From NCBI RefSeq assembly GCF_030272615.1, contig NC_081410.1, positions 253,193,533 to 253,257,532 of the forward strand: 64,000 nt of DNA, given 5' to 3'. The notes beneath the pieces were generated by a model, which had not been told where the DNA came from, searched no databases, and saw only the letters and a program-made list of their open reading frames with translations. Shown here piece by piece: positions 23,461 through 34,999 of this stretch (within the stretch, counting starts at the first letter, position 1; the number at the start of each line of letters is the position of its first letter). A program made the translations under genes and the position numbers. Source of the stretch: Cryptomeria japonica (Eukaryota > Streptophyta > Pinopsida > Cupressales > Cupressaceae).

Positions 23461-24835
23461 CCACCACCCTACAGACATATCTGAGATACACATAACATGA
23501 AATTTAGTCATAGTATGGAGTTTGATGGCTTTGTGTAGTCGGTAGGTTGACTGTGGTTGAACAATGTTGATCAAGCAACTTGAATGCCAAATCTGAAGCT
23601 TGTGACACACAATTTGCATGTTGGTAAAGATGATAATCAACATGGCAGTTGATCATGGTTTGATCGACTATTTTGAACATCATTTTGATGATGTGGTGCT
23701 TGTGGAGTGCACACAGGGGGATGAGAATCCAATTCATCTGTTGATAGAGTGTGTTGTCAACTACTAGCTGAGGATTTGTTTAATGCAGGTAGTTGTTATC
23801 GAATCATTCAGAACAGGAGGATGGAGAGTGCATTTATGGTGACCATGTTATAGGTTGTTTGTGTGGCTTGAGGAATAATACCAGACTTCTTCGGGTAGAG
23901 GAAGATTACTAAACTTAGTAATCTAAGTGCAGAGAATGATCTGAAGATATAAATGATGCATTTAATACAAGAAACTAGTTCGAGAACATATTTAGGACAA
24001 AGAATAAAATCTCCTATAGTAGAATTCTCCAAGACAAAAAACTAAATAAAATATTTGGATTTTAGCTTTGGAGGGAAATATTAGGTGTACAAAGCAAATC
24101 GAATCATGCAATAGATTTGATGAGATTTGACAATGGTAGGTGCAGTTATTGACACACAGAGAGGTGGAAATAAAATTTTCATCTTGAGTGTACTGTGAGG
24201 TGTGAGGATGAAGGTTGAGTGGTTGCCAAGAGAAGAAGTAGAAGCTACAGAAGTAGAAATAGAGAAAATAGAGAAGAAAAAATTCTTAGAAAAGGTGAAG
24301 TGGAGCTAAGGAGAAGTAGAGGTAGATAGAAGAAGATAATCAGATAAAGGATGAAGAGGAAGAACCTCAACAGGAAGAAAAATCCACTCTCAAGTGTGAA
24401 AAATTTATATGCTATAAAACAAATATGTAACAAGGTTTTATCATTGTACTGAAAAACTTAATATTATTGTATCTCTCCAAGTGGGTTCTCAGAGCAGGGG
24501 TAGGTTATCATTGAATAAGTGCTCTAAAATTAGGGGTTGGTGCTCCTTGAGTTGGTGCTCAGAATCATCAGGGGTTGGTGCTCCTTAGGTTGGTGTCCTG
24601 AACATATTATGAATAATTTCTTTATTGCGAGGTTGGATTGGAGTAGTAGACTCCAAAAACTATTCTTAGTGAGGTTTTTCCCACATTGGGTTTTCCTTGT
24701 AATTCTGGTGTTGTGGTTTGATTTGTGTGTGTGTGTTCTTAATTAATTTGCAGTTTCAATATTTTCACATATAGTTAAAATATTTTAAAATACATTGATT
24801 CACCCCCCTCTCAGTGTCTATTTGTGTTCTTCAAT

Positions 24836-24847
24836 TGGTATCAGAGC
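24836..24847 (+). other. PBS after LTR A
   Basis: TGGTATCAGAGC, three bases from the LTR end (TTCA). Matches the initiator-Met tRNA 3' end. Confidence 0.93.
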
Positions 24848-24907
24848 CCTAGGTTCCCTTACTATAAAGCTTCCTCTAGCTTTGGTAGATTCTGTCTTGT
24901 GAATATA

Positions 24908-25815
24908 ATGGCCATAAATGAATCCTCTTTTAAAGAAGCTATGTTTGATGGCACAAATTATGCCTTCTGGAGTAGAAGAATGGAGACATACTTGTCTTCC
25001 CTTGGGTTTGATGTTTGGATGTTAGTAAAGAATGGATATATACTTCCATCCACTCCTCCTACTGATCCTAATGCCAAACGGGAATATGAGAACAATGCAA
25101 AAGTGAAGAATGCTATCTTAAGTGACCCATCTGATACAGAGTTTGTCAAAGTCATGCGCTACACTTCAACAAAAGATACTTGGGAAAAGATACAAAATAT
25201 GTGAAGGCAATATCAAAGTAAATGAGGCCAAACTGTAAAATCTCAGAGGTCATTTTGAAGAACTAAAAATGAAAAAAGAAGAGAAAATAGCTGAATACAT
25301 TCAAAGAGTAGATGAAATTGTAAATACTATAAGAGGACTCGAAGAAGAAGTTAAAGATGATTTTATTGTCAAAAATATACTCAAATCTCTCAATCCAAAG
25401 TATGACACCAAAGTTTTGTGCCATTGAAGAAGCTAAGGATTTGACCACCTTCTCTATGGATGAATTGTTTGGATCTCTCTCAAACTATGTGATGAGAACA
25501 ATAAGTGGAGAATCATCAAAGAGAGAGGAAACATTCAACATAACAAAGAAAGAAAAAGAAGAAGTTGCTCATGAAGAAGAAGATGACTCTGATGCTATTG
25601 TAGCTAACTTAGAAAAATTAAAAAGGGATCAGGCAAGTACAAAGGTAAGCTGCCTTTCAAATACTTCAACTATGGAAAAATATGACATTTTGCTTCCAAG
25701 TGCCCCCATGGTGAGAAAAATGGAGATGAGAAGAAAAACAATAAATCCTTTGGTAAGGATAAAATGAAGAAAACCTACAAGCCAAGGAGAAGAAGTTTTA
25801 GGAAGAAAAATATGC
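24908..25815 (+). pseudogene. gag copy 1 of the SIRE-like copia
   Basis: Starts MAINESSFKEAMFDGTNYAF, a typical copia gag N-terminus. The region continues with NLRGHFEELKMKKEEKIAEY and AIEEAKDLTTFSMDELFGSL, which are UBN2 landmarks. Frameshifts near 25195, 25413 and 25633 and a TAA near 25240 break it. The nucleocapsid knuckle near 25650-25695 reads Y-F-N-Y in place of C-x2-C, with a stop where Gly is expected, so it cannot bind zinc normally. Basic tail sequences (KKTYKPRRRSF) end near 25800. No protease, integrase or RT follows; LTR B starts within about 20 bp. The start was chosen because it is the first ATG after the PBS giving the conserved gag N-terminus. Confidence 0.85.
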
Positions 25816-26279
25816 TGGCGTTGAGGTTGTCATTGATGTCAACATGTGTGTATGCATGACTAAGTTGATCGATGTGAATAAAAAAGATGATATGTGTCCT
25901 AGAGAACAAGTGAAACATGATAGAGAATGTGTAGAGGAACATATTGACACCCACTAGATAGTGATGCAAAAAGGATGTTGAAGTCTTAAAGGAAGATCAA
26001 ATTGGCTCATAGGGTGTTGCATCGGGAAGGTAGAGTTGTGTAGGCTGTATGATTATGATTGGAGGTTGCATGAAGTCAAATATTGCAATTGTAGGCGATT
26101 AAAGGATCATGACCATAGAGATATGATAACATGTGCTAATAGGGTTATCCAAGAGCACAAGTGTTGTTGCAGTACCATATAACATGACATATATAATAAA
26201 AAATTATGTTATACGCACAAGGAGATACAAAAGGCAAGCATGAAATGTTCCTTTGGGATATAAAAATAGACAAAGAAGT

Positions 26280-27260
26280 CATCAACCACTAAATTGTTAA
26301 GGTATTGTGCAACCTCGTATGACACAACAAAAGTAAAGTTGCAGTTGTGTATAACACAAAAGTTATCACATTCTATGAAACTACAGAAGGTGACTAAGTT
26401 GTTAATAACATGAGGGTTGTATAACTACAAATTTCAATAACATGACAAGTTAGTTGTGTTGGTCTTGTGATAGATGATATCAATAACATGAAGGTTATCA
26501 CAAGTGAAGAGTGTAAAAGAAGAATCAAATAACATGAAGGTTATCGATTAAATCACAAAAAAATTGCATAACATGATGGTTATGCAGGTTATCACTTTAG
26601 GGTGTGCACAACACACCATGTTATTGATTGTCACCATCTTGCTAATGAGTTACCCCACAGGACCTTGAGAGTGTTAAGTTTGCTCATGCATGATAAGGAG
26701 ATACAAAGTAAAAAAAAATGAAATGAATAAAATGTCTTACCCCGCATGGTTGAAGGCAGCTTGAAAAAAGAAATATGGGATAGTGTGATGCAGTAAGGAG
26801 TAAGGTGGTCCTTACTCCATGCAGGTAAGATGTGCTTGAAAACTTTGATGTAGGATAACAAGAGAGAACAATGTCTCTTGTAAATGCTTATCCCACACAA
26901 GCTAATAGGCTACACAAAGTGTCTTGCAAGATAACTCAAAAGCAATGATGTGACGGCTATGTGGGATAAGGAGGAAGCACGCTACCCCACACAGATGAAA
27001 AGGTAGAAGTGATGGTGATGTGGGATAAAAGGATGCCATGAGATGTAAGGAAGACCTTATCCTACATGGGTTAAGTATTCACACCATGTGTCATGCAGGA
27101 TAACAAGAGAGAACAAAATCTCTTGTAGATGCTTATCCTACATGAGTCCAGAACTCCTCCAATGTGTTGTGCGGGCTCACAAGAGTGACTGGAGACACTT
27201 GAAGATGCTTATCCCACATGGGTAGGTTGGGATCGCAGATGATGATGTGGGATAATAGTG
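26280..27260. repeat. GATAAC/GTTATC-rich and GTGGGATAA-rich repeat block in LTR B
   Basis: First a cluster of 'aataacatgaaggttatc' words (about 26395-26600, at least four). Then a cluster of 'atgtgggataa' and its inverse 'ttatccca(c/t)at' (about 26775-27245, about ten, both senses). Adjacent opposite-sense copies can pair as short hairpins. Related words occur in LTR A. Confidence 0.55.
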
Positions 27261-28329
27261 GTCTACGTGGCAGTTGACCAAGGCTTGACTAAGTGACTTG
27301 GATGTTGAATAAGAAGATTTTAATGATTCAACGAAAGCTTGATAGACATAGGGAACCACATGGTGTTGACTGATTTTGACCCAACAATGTGGCATATATT
27401 AAATGAATTAAAGGCAACTTGATTGAGTTGAGGTGCCATGTATGCAACTCGATACATGAATTTCTCACATAAATAGTTAACTGAAGTTAAATAAGTGATT
27501 TGGATGACACATTTGCAAGATGATAGTCTTAGTTTCCATGCGGTGGTCAACCAAGTTTAACAAGAATTGTTGAAAGACAAATTAGATGCCATGAGTTCAT
27601 GTTGATCATCACAGAGTTATACATGATAGCTGATCGACATTGACCAAGTGTTGTGGATGCCAAAAATGAAGACAAGTGGCTCCCAAGGGGTAGAGAATGA
27701 AATCCGATATGCAGAAGTTGGTGCTTGTAGATATTTTAATGAGGTTGTTGTCAATCTCCTTAGGACAAGTTGACAGAGAATGAATAATGCATTAATGGCA
27801 ATAGCATTGTAGGTTGTTTGTGTGGCTTGAGTTGACCTACAGAGAGATGATCAGATCTCACTAGATAGATGAAGATTACTAAAGATAGTAATTAGTTGAT
27901 TGAGAAGAATGAAGCAATAGTTAATATGATCATGTTGCAGAAGGAGTTGTTGAAACTTTTTGAGGCTTGAGGAAATCTGCTAGGCTAATATTTGCTAAGT
28001 ATAGAAATCCTATATTGATATAATGATCTAAATAAATATGTTTTCAAAATGGAATGCATTTATTTTGGGTGGTTATCTATTTGAGTGATAGGTACAAAGA
28101 ATCTGATCGATATGTAGACATAATCTCTCAGAGGTTGAGGAGATTAGTGTGTGAATTCTTTTTTGGAGGGAAATCCTACAGGTATAGAGATGACCAAGAA
28201 TAGTATACAGGTGATGAGATTTGACAACTATAGATGAGGAAGTTGAGCTGGCAAAGAAAAACTAGGGGATGCCAATCAAAAGAGAGAAGTGCATTCAGTA
28301 AGGGCGTAATTGTTGAAGGTGTGAAAGAG

Positions 28330-29135
28330 TGGTGCAACCATAATCAGTGAATCCTCAAAAGAGAAATAATTGGCTTATGCAGCAAGAGTAAGACAATGAA
28401 AGCAACAATAAAAAATTGAAAGAGCACATAATAAGATCATATTATTATCTTAGAACCTCTGATAACCAATCGATTCTCATCATACAGTCATCATAGAACA
28501 TTCGGTAGTCAACCGGTTACATGCAGGCTAACATACCAGATATAATCCATCTGGAACTCTAAGAGTCAACCAGATCTCTAATCATGAATCTAAATCCTTA
28601 ATTTGATCTCTTCCCTACAAATGATTACATAATACCATATATACCCTCTAGAACATATTCAGGTCGGCCACAAAAATTACATTTACCAAGACATGAAAAT
28701 GAAACGTGTAAATAGGTCGGCCTCAAGAATAAAGGAAATTATCCAGAACCACCAAGAAGTGAAAATAAAGAAGAAGGTTGGCCAATGACTTAGGAAAATT
28801 AAGCAAGATCAAAAATAGACCTACATTCCAAGAAAACGCTCTGAAAAAGAAGAATCTCCAATCGGTAAGCCCAAAAACTACTTTGAAACACATAAACAGT
28901 CAAACCAGAAGCAATATCTTGTCGGAATATAATCCAAATGGAATGAAAATCTGGAATTAAGTGCATAAACAAGCCTAGAAACCATAAATCTGATCTGAAA
29001 TAAAAAGCAAGCCATCACTTGAATATACTAGTAGGAACACAGAAACTGTACACAGAACTGAACAAGAACTAAACTGAAAAGAAATATTTTTGGTTGATGC
29101 AAGATTTCTCATAGACCGAGGATGCTCCTGCATCA
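28330..29135 (-). repeat. 3' LTR of Gypsy-1
   Basis: 806 bp, direct copy of 31193-32001. It diverges by several per cent by eye. The outer end starts TGGTGCAACC on the plus strand after TSD AAGAG. Confidence 0.9.
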
Positions 29136-29789
29136 GACACCCTAGTTAGAAAGAGATGTTCCATGAGAGGCAGCACATGAACATAAAAAATAATTCAGGA
29201 TATAGATCCCATGCTCATTTCTGATCCAAATATCTTCCTTATTTGCAAACCTATTTCTTAGCTCCTCTGAAACCTCAACTGGGCTCTCTAACTTCTGAAT
29301 CTCTTTATTTTTCTCCCCTTGCTTCAGACTTGCACACTGTCTCTTCTTACTGCTCTCTTTCTTCTACAACTCTGATTTGTTTCTTCCACAAGACTTCATC
29401 TAGCTCACTATCACAATATTACTGCCATCTAGTTCCATTTGTCTATCAGACTTATTTATCAAATTCATGCCACCTTCTGGTATAACCTTTGCAACTGGTT
29501 TCTCAGTACTACAACTTCTCTCAAGACCCAGATTCTTCGCCTCCTTTTCTTTCTCCTTCAAAAAAGCCAATGTGAACTTCTACCCATCCTTCTCAATAGT
29601 GATTAGGTTTCTTCTATAGTCATAAATATCTCCTCTATCAAACTACCAAGGTCTTCCCAACAAGACATGACAAGCACTCATAGATACAACATCACACAAG
29701 ACCTCATCCCTAAAAGACCCAATATTAAAACTCACTAAATACTGCTCCTTTACTTCTAACTTTTGATAATCTTGTAACCAACTTACCTT

Positions 29790-29987
29790 CTAAGTACAAG
29801 GGTGCTCAAGCCTCTTCAATCCAAGCTTTACTACCATCTCCTTAGATACCAAATTATCAGTACTTCCACTATCCACAATAACCTTGTAACACTTACCACC
29901 TGATTTGTACACAGTCCAAAAAAGCCTCCTTCTTTGAGTAGGTTTGGTATCTTTATTGCTCTTCTCCATCATGACTCTTCTAAACAT
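29790..29987 (-). pseudogene. Gypsy-1 aspartic protease
   Basis: The block CYKVIVDSGSTDNLVSKEMV carries the DSG catalytic triplet of retropepsin-like gypsy proteases, followed by KLGLKRLEHP. Past a stop the frame continues to about 29640 with DEVLCDVVSM and HVLLGRPW, the conserved protease C-terminus, then a few more broken codons up to 29136. The same order occurs in the chromovirus protease (52961-53800), where RT follows; here it does not. Confidence 0.85.
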
Positions 29988-30660
29988 AAGGGATTCTCCT
30001 TACTCCAGTGCACAGTCAGTTTTGGTAACTTCACCTTCCGGTTCCACATTTGCCACACAACTTCTTCCCATTCCCTTCTTACATTCATAAAATCTATATC
30101 CGGTTTCTCCACACTTGAAACATTTGCTACGAAATTCTCTTCTGCTACTGCCATTGCCTTTCCTCTATGTTTTCTGATCCGATTCTTTACTCCACTTAGG
30201 TTTTTATTAATCTTCAACATTTTGCTTATATGTACTCATCTGCCCCTTGAATCTCTCCTTCCCTCTAGGGTTATTCTGCTCTCTTCTTCTCACCTTCTCC
30301 TCAGCATTTAAAGCATATTGGTAAGCTTCTTCAATTGTGGATACCTTCAACATACTTATCTCATCCTAAATGTTAAACACAAGTCCAATTATGTACATCA
30401 CCACCTTTTCTCTATACATCTCTCTATGTCTAGATCTGATCATCACCTAGTAGAATTCCTCGGTATAATCTTTCACATTTATGTTTCTTTGCTTCAGGTT
30501 CTACAACTTCTTGAACAATTCCAACTCATAGTCTCCTGGTATGAACTTGGATTTCAATCTCGCAACCATCTTCATTTCACCATTTTCCACTCTGTCTCTC
30601 TGCAATTATTTCCACCATAAGGCGACATGACCTTTCAACTTAGTCTCTGCCAACTAGACT
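29969..30660 (-). pseudogene. Gypsy-1 gag C-terminus and zinc knuckle
   Basis: Broken by several stops and frameshifts. Near 30075-30130 one frame gives KCFKCGETGYRFYEC, a CCHC knuckle in which the His is replaced by Tyr, so it is probably inactive. Upstream pieces resemble gag C-terminal sequence. Confidence 0.6.
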
Positions 30661-30662
30661 CT

Positions 30663-31001
30663 CTACATGTCCTTGACATCCTCAAACTCAAGGTAATCCT
30701 CCAACTCTCCGATCCAATCAATCAGATCCTTCGGGTTTAGTGTTCTAGAAAAGTTTGAAAACTCCACTTTATGAACTTTACTTGCTTGTTTCACTCCTCT
30801 TAGAAATATTTCCTCTCTTCCGTCTTCTGGTCCTTTAGCCTCTTCTGCCTCAAGCTCTTCTCCAACTTCTTCATATTCATCCTCAGACTCTGGATTCCTC
30901 CACAAACCAGCTAATGCTTTCTGGATCTCATTCCTCATCTCATTCTTGAAATCCTCCATCATCTGCTCTACCCTCTGGGGGTTCATCCTTCTAGGTAACA
31001 T
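30663..31001 (-). pseudogene. Gypsy-1 gag N-terminal region
   Basis: 112 codons beginning MLPRRMNPQRVEQMMEDFKN, then an acidic stretch, then EEIFLRGVKQASK and DLIDWIGELEDYLEFEDVKD. The last block is the start of the retrotransposon gag domain shared with the chromovirus gag at 55703-56119. It ends at a stop just where the capsid domain should continue. Confidence 0.85.
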
Positions 31002-31178
31002 CTCCTCCTCTGCTCTAGTGAACTACCTCAACTCGGAGATTTGACTACCGGTTTCAATTGCCTCACACTCAATGATTTATTGAATACACTCACAACCCAC
31101 CTCCACTCGATGATCTATTCACCCAAAGTAATGCCTCAAGGTTCGCAACTAGTTCTTCCACCAGTCAGTTCATAACCA

Positions 31179-31190
31179 GCTCTAATACCA
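31179..31190 (-). other. PBS of Gypsy-1
   Basis: The minus strand reads TGGTATTAGAGC, one mismatch from the initiator-Met PBS, two bases inside the LTR. The chromovirus at 49.7-57.0 kb has the same spacing. Confidence 0.85.
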
Positions 31191-31192
31191 CT

Positions 31193-32001
31193 TGGTGCAA
31201 CCATAACCAGTGAATCCTCAAAAGAGAACTGATCAGTTTATGCAACAAGAGTAACACAATGGAATCAATAATTAAATATTGAAAGATAATAGAACCAAAT
31301 CATATTATTGTCTTAGAACCTCCGGTAACCAACTAGTTCTCATCATACAGTCATCATAGAACATCTGGTAGTCAACTAGTTACATGCAAGATAAGATGCC
31401 AGATAGAATCCATCTGAAACTCTTAGAGTCAATCGGATCTCTAATCATGAATCTAAATCCTCATTCTAATCTCTTCCCTACAAATGATTACATAATACCA
31501 TATATATACCCTCCAGAACATATCTAAGTCAGCCACAAAAGATTACATTTACCAAGATAGGAAAATGAAACATGTAAATAGGTCGACCCCAAGAATGAAA
31601 GGAAATTCTATAGAAGAGAACCACCAAGAAGTGCAGATCAATAGGAAGGTCAACAAAAAACTTAGGAAAATTAAGCAAGACCAAAATAGACCCACACGCC
31701 AACCGCTCCTAAAAAGAAGAATCTCCAACCGGTAAGCCCAAAAATTGCTCTAGAACCTAGAAATAGTCAAACCGGAAGCAATATCTTGCAAAAAAGAATT
31801 CGAATGGATTGAAAATTTGGAATTAAGCACATAAACAAGCCTAGAAACTAAAAATCTGATTTGCAATGAAAATCAACCACCATTGGAACATACCGATAAG
31901 AACACAAAAACTGCACATAGAACTGAACAAGAACTAAACTGAAAGGAGACATTTTTTGGTTGATGCAAGATTTCTCATAGACCAAGGATGCTCCTACATC
32001 A
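31193..32001 (-). repeat. 5' LTR of Gypsy-1
   Basis: 809 bp. It contains a TATA-like GGTATATATATGG on the minus strand at 31498-31510. The outer edge CTACATCA is followed by TSD AAGAG. Confidence 0.9.
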
Positions 32002-32529
32002 AAGAGGAGAAGCTATTAAAAACAAAGATTATAGAAAAAAGAGAGAAGAGGGTCATAGAGAAGCAACTCACATAGGTGTCAATAACATGATGTCAGTGCA
32101 AACCTAACACGGTAAGAAGAGATTGCATGCAAAATGTTCAGATGTGTGAAGGAGACAAAAAGAATCTAAGAGTTAGAGTAGAGAGCAGATAATGAAGAGC
32201 TTGAAGAAAAGAGGAGGAGAGCAATAGAGACCAGTGATTAGAAGTGTGAAGAGATGAGAAAGATAACACATTGGGCTATATACACTATGAGAGACAGAGA
32301 AAGAGGATTGAGCCAAGCAAAAAGCAGAGAGTTGTTTGTAGAGAAGAGAAGAGGAAAAAAGGCAAAAGATAGAGAGAAGAGAGCTAAGATTGAGGCCTAA
32401 AGATCAAAGAGTAGAAGTGAGTCAAATCAATCTCAAGGGTAGAACATTTGTGTATTACAAAACTCATTTGTAACAAGGTTTTTACATTGTATCAATTGAT
32501 TGTATCTTTGTATTTCTCTGAGTGGATGC

Positions 32530-32690
32530 TCAGAGCTAGGGGTTGGTGCTCCTTTGGGTTGGTGCTCATAAAGATAGGTGTTGGTTCTCCTTTGGGTTGG
32601 TTCCCATAAAGATAGGGTTTGATGCTCCTTTGGGTTGGTGCCCATAAACTTCAGGGGTTGTAGCTCCTTTAGGTTGGTGCCCATAAACAT
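32530..32690 (+). repeat. ~45-bp tandem repeat in LTR B
   Basis: About four copies of a unit like 'aggggttggtgctcctttgg' followed by 'gttggtgcccataaa'. LTR A has only about two related copies at 24530-24600. Copy-number difference between LTRs of one family suggests unequal exchange or slippage. Confidence 0.75.
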
Positions 32691-32997
32691 TATAATCAGA
32701 TTTACCTGTGAGGCTGGATTGGAGCTGTAGACTCCAGCGATATTTCTCACTAAGGTTTTTCCCACATTGGTTTTTCCTTGTACATCTGGTGTTATGAGTA
32801 TTATTTTTGTGTGTGTGTATGCAAATGTGTTTTATATCTTTTCCCATAAGTTTTTAATGTTTGTTGTTTTAGTTTTGAGTGTTTAGAGTGGTTGCATAAC
32901 TTCTGTGATTAAAGTTTTTAATCATTCAGATAGTTCAAGTTTTTATTGATTACCACTCATTCATCCCCCTCTCAGTGGTCCATTGTGTTCCTTCAAT

Positions 32998-33009
32998 TGG
33001 TATCAAAGC
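32998..33009 (+). other. PBS after LTR B
   Basis: TGGTATCAAAGC, one base different from the consensus initiator-Met PBS, followed by the same CCCTAGGTTCCC leader as after LTR A. Confidence 0.9.
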
Positions 33010-33069
33010 CCTAGGTTCCCAATTAGATAAGCTTCGTCTAGCTTGGGTAGATCCTGGTGTGTGAACACA

Positions 33070-34260
33070 ATGGTTGTATATGAGTCATCCTCTGCTAGTG
33101 TACCAAAGTTTGATGGCACAAACTATGTCATTGGGAGTTCTAGAATGGAAGTCTATTTGTCTACTTTAGGCTATGATGTTTGGATGTTAGTTGTAAATGG
33201 TTACTCTATTCCTACTTGTCCTCTACTGATCTTAAAGAAAAAAAAAGATATGAGTGCAATGCTGTAGCCAAAAAGACTATTCTCAGTGGGCTATTAGATA
33301 CAGTGTCCTCAAAGGTTAATGAATGTAAATCTGCAAAGAGATTATGGGATAGACTAAAGAAAATCTATGGAGAAGAGCCTACCACTACTAGATTAGATTA
33401 TGGATTGAATAAAAATAAAGATGCAAATAATTGTGCAAATGATAAAAGAAGATCAATTAGTTGTTGCAGCAGAGATGAAAAGAAAAACCATATGCTCATG
33501 GCTCAAGAGATCTAGAATGAGGAGAAGACATCAGAGTGTGACAGTGGATCTCATTCCAACAACTAGATTTTATTTGGTAGCGATAATGAAGATGAAGGTG
33601 ATGTTGAACTTGACTTTGGAGGAGAACTATTATGTACCCTAGAAAAATGGAAAGAATTTAAAGATTATAAGAAGTTAGCCATGAAAGAACATGATCTGTT
33701 GAGGAAAAGCCTTGAATAATCAAATCAAAGTATTGATTCTATAATAGTTGAATTAGAAGAACTCAGAAAGGTGAGGACATAATACAAAATGTATAAGAAT
33801 GTTATTGTTGAAGAACACGACTGACTGAATAAATGTCCTCAATAGTCAGAGAAAACTACTACAAATCTGAAGGCACAACTGGATGATGATAAAAGGATAA
33901 ATGAAGAATCAAAATCAGATTTTGATACAAAAAAGAGGTGTGAGGAGTTAGAGATAGAAGTGGAGATGAAGGGAAAGGAGTGTCAAAAGCTAGAATGAGA
34001 AGTAGTGACTTTGAGAAAAGATCTTGAGAGTTGCAATGATGAAATAAAACTAAGGAAGAAGTATGATGGTTGCACAAAATCACTAGATGAGATGTTGAGT
34101 AAACAAAAAAACTCCAAGGATATCGACGGTGTTGGATATGATGTTGTTCAATGTTCTACTAGCAAGGACACACCTAAGAAGGAAATACACTTTGTCTCTT
34201 TAGGTGATAATGATAATAGACAAACCTTCATAGTTAGGAATGCTCCAAGGAAGAAGATAG
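33070..34260 (+). pseudogene. gag copy 2, first part
   Basis: Begins MVVYESSSASVPKFDGTNYV and continues through several frames because of frameshifts near 33235 and after 33500. The second half is highly charged and helix-rich (EELEIEVEMKGKECQKLE, DLESCNDEIKLRKKYDGC), a coiled-coil region. Then comes SLDEMLSKQKNSKDIDGVGY, which resembles the conserved C-terminal block of SIRE/Maximus gag. The frame reaches APRKK at about 34255, where Copia-C is inserted. The protein resumes at 48426. Confidence 0.85.
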
Positions 34261-34999
34261 TGATGATATGATGAATCAATAAGGATCCAGTCAACTACTG
34301 AGAGGGGGGGTGAATCAGTAGATAGAAAACAAACTAAACTTTCACTAAACTAAAACCCAACTCATAAATAAATCACTGAACTAACCGGTTTATACATTGT
34401 ACCATAAATTGCAATTGCACTATCAAGTTAATCGCCTGACTAGAATACCAATATAACAGTGTAACAGATCTGAAACTCATATACCATTTAACCAAAACAT
34501 CAAACCAATTTACTAACATCAATAATAACACATTTAAGATCACTTCCAGTCATCTAAACATATCAACCATATCAAAACATATAACCACAAAATCATTCAC
34601 CACTTGACACAATGATTTTTGACGTGGAAACCCAAATGGGAAAAATCATGACGGGGATGAATACCCACAAGTATTCTGAACTCTTTTGAAGTTTACCTTG
34701 TTAGGAACCAAGCCTTGTTAGAAGCTTTACAAAAATGTCCTGTTAGGAATAAATCTGGTTAAGGACCAACTATTTAAGGGATTGACTACAATACCCTATT
34801 AAAGGCAATACCCTGTTAGGAGTAACATCGCTAGAGGATTTCAAATCCAAGATAATGGATCACCTAGTTAGAGGATTTAGAAAGCACCAAGCCTCTTAAA
34901 GCTTACCTAGTTAAGGGATTTTATTGTTGTAATTGTTAGAGAACAACAGGGTCTTGCTGATCTGGAAATAACACTACTTTGCTTGATTAGATCCTTTTA

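Larger units (their letters stand above)
21840..24833 (+). repeat. Long LTR A of the SIRE-like copia (left edge uncertain)
   Basis: The right edge is firm: the C-tract box CACCCCCCTCTCAGTG at about 24801-24816 precedes TCTTCA and then the PBS. The stretch 24180-24833 aligns by eye with 32040-32995 of LTR B, including the 'gctataaaac'-type TATA region near 24411, the 'ggggttggtgctcctt' repeats and GTTTTTCCCACATTGGGTTT. The left part holds degenerate ATGCAGGGTAAG / ATCCTGCTATCC repeats like those in LTR B. The start is only estimated. Confidence 0.6.
28330..32001 (-). mobile_element. Gypsy-1: gag-protease-only Ty3/gypsy element
   Basis: Two ~0.8-kb LTRs (28330-29135 and 31193-32001) surround a ~2.06-kb interior. 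The 5-bp TSD AAGAG lies at 28325-28329 and 32002-32006. The LTRs start TGATGCAGGAGCATCC in element orientation and end GGTTGCACCA. The PBS lies two bases inside the 5' LTR. The interior has gag, a zinc knuckle and an aspartic protease, but no RT, RNase H or integrase between protease and 3' LTR. It is a non-autonomous deletion derivative related to the chromovirus at 49.7-57.0 kb: the two gags share the EEIFLR and DW-I-E-LEDYLEFE-type blocks. It would need proteins from an autonomous relative to move. Confidence 0.9.
25816..32995 (+). repeat. Long LTR B of the SIRE-like copia, interrupted
   Basis: Runs from about TGGCGTTGAGGTTGTCATTG to CTTCA before the second PBS. It is split by a gypsy element at 28330-32001. 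Without that insertion it is about 3.5 kb, very long for copia but within what is known for SIRE/Maximus elements. The right kilobase aligns with the right part of LTR A. The exact left edge is inferred from the abrupt end of gag and is uncertain. Confidence 0.6.

Noticed and set aside
22757-27260. CRISPR-like array of short repeats
   Set aside because: Repeats are degenerate, occur in both senses and vary in spacing; this is plant LTR DNA without cas genes.
29243-30620. Plus-strand ORFs of 80-125 codons in Gypsy-1
   Set aside because: They are antisense shadows of the gag-protease region, Ser/Phe/Leu-rich as expected from complement frames.
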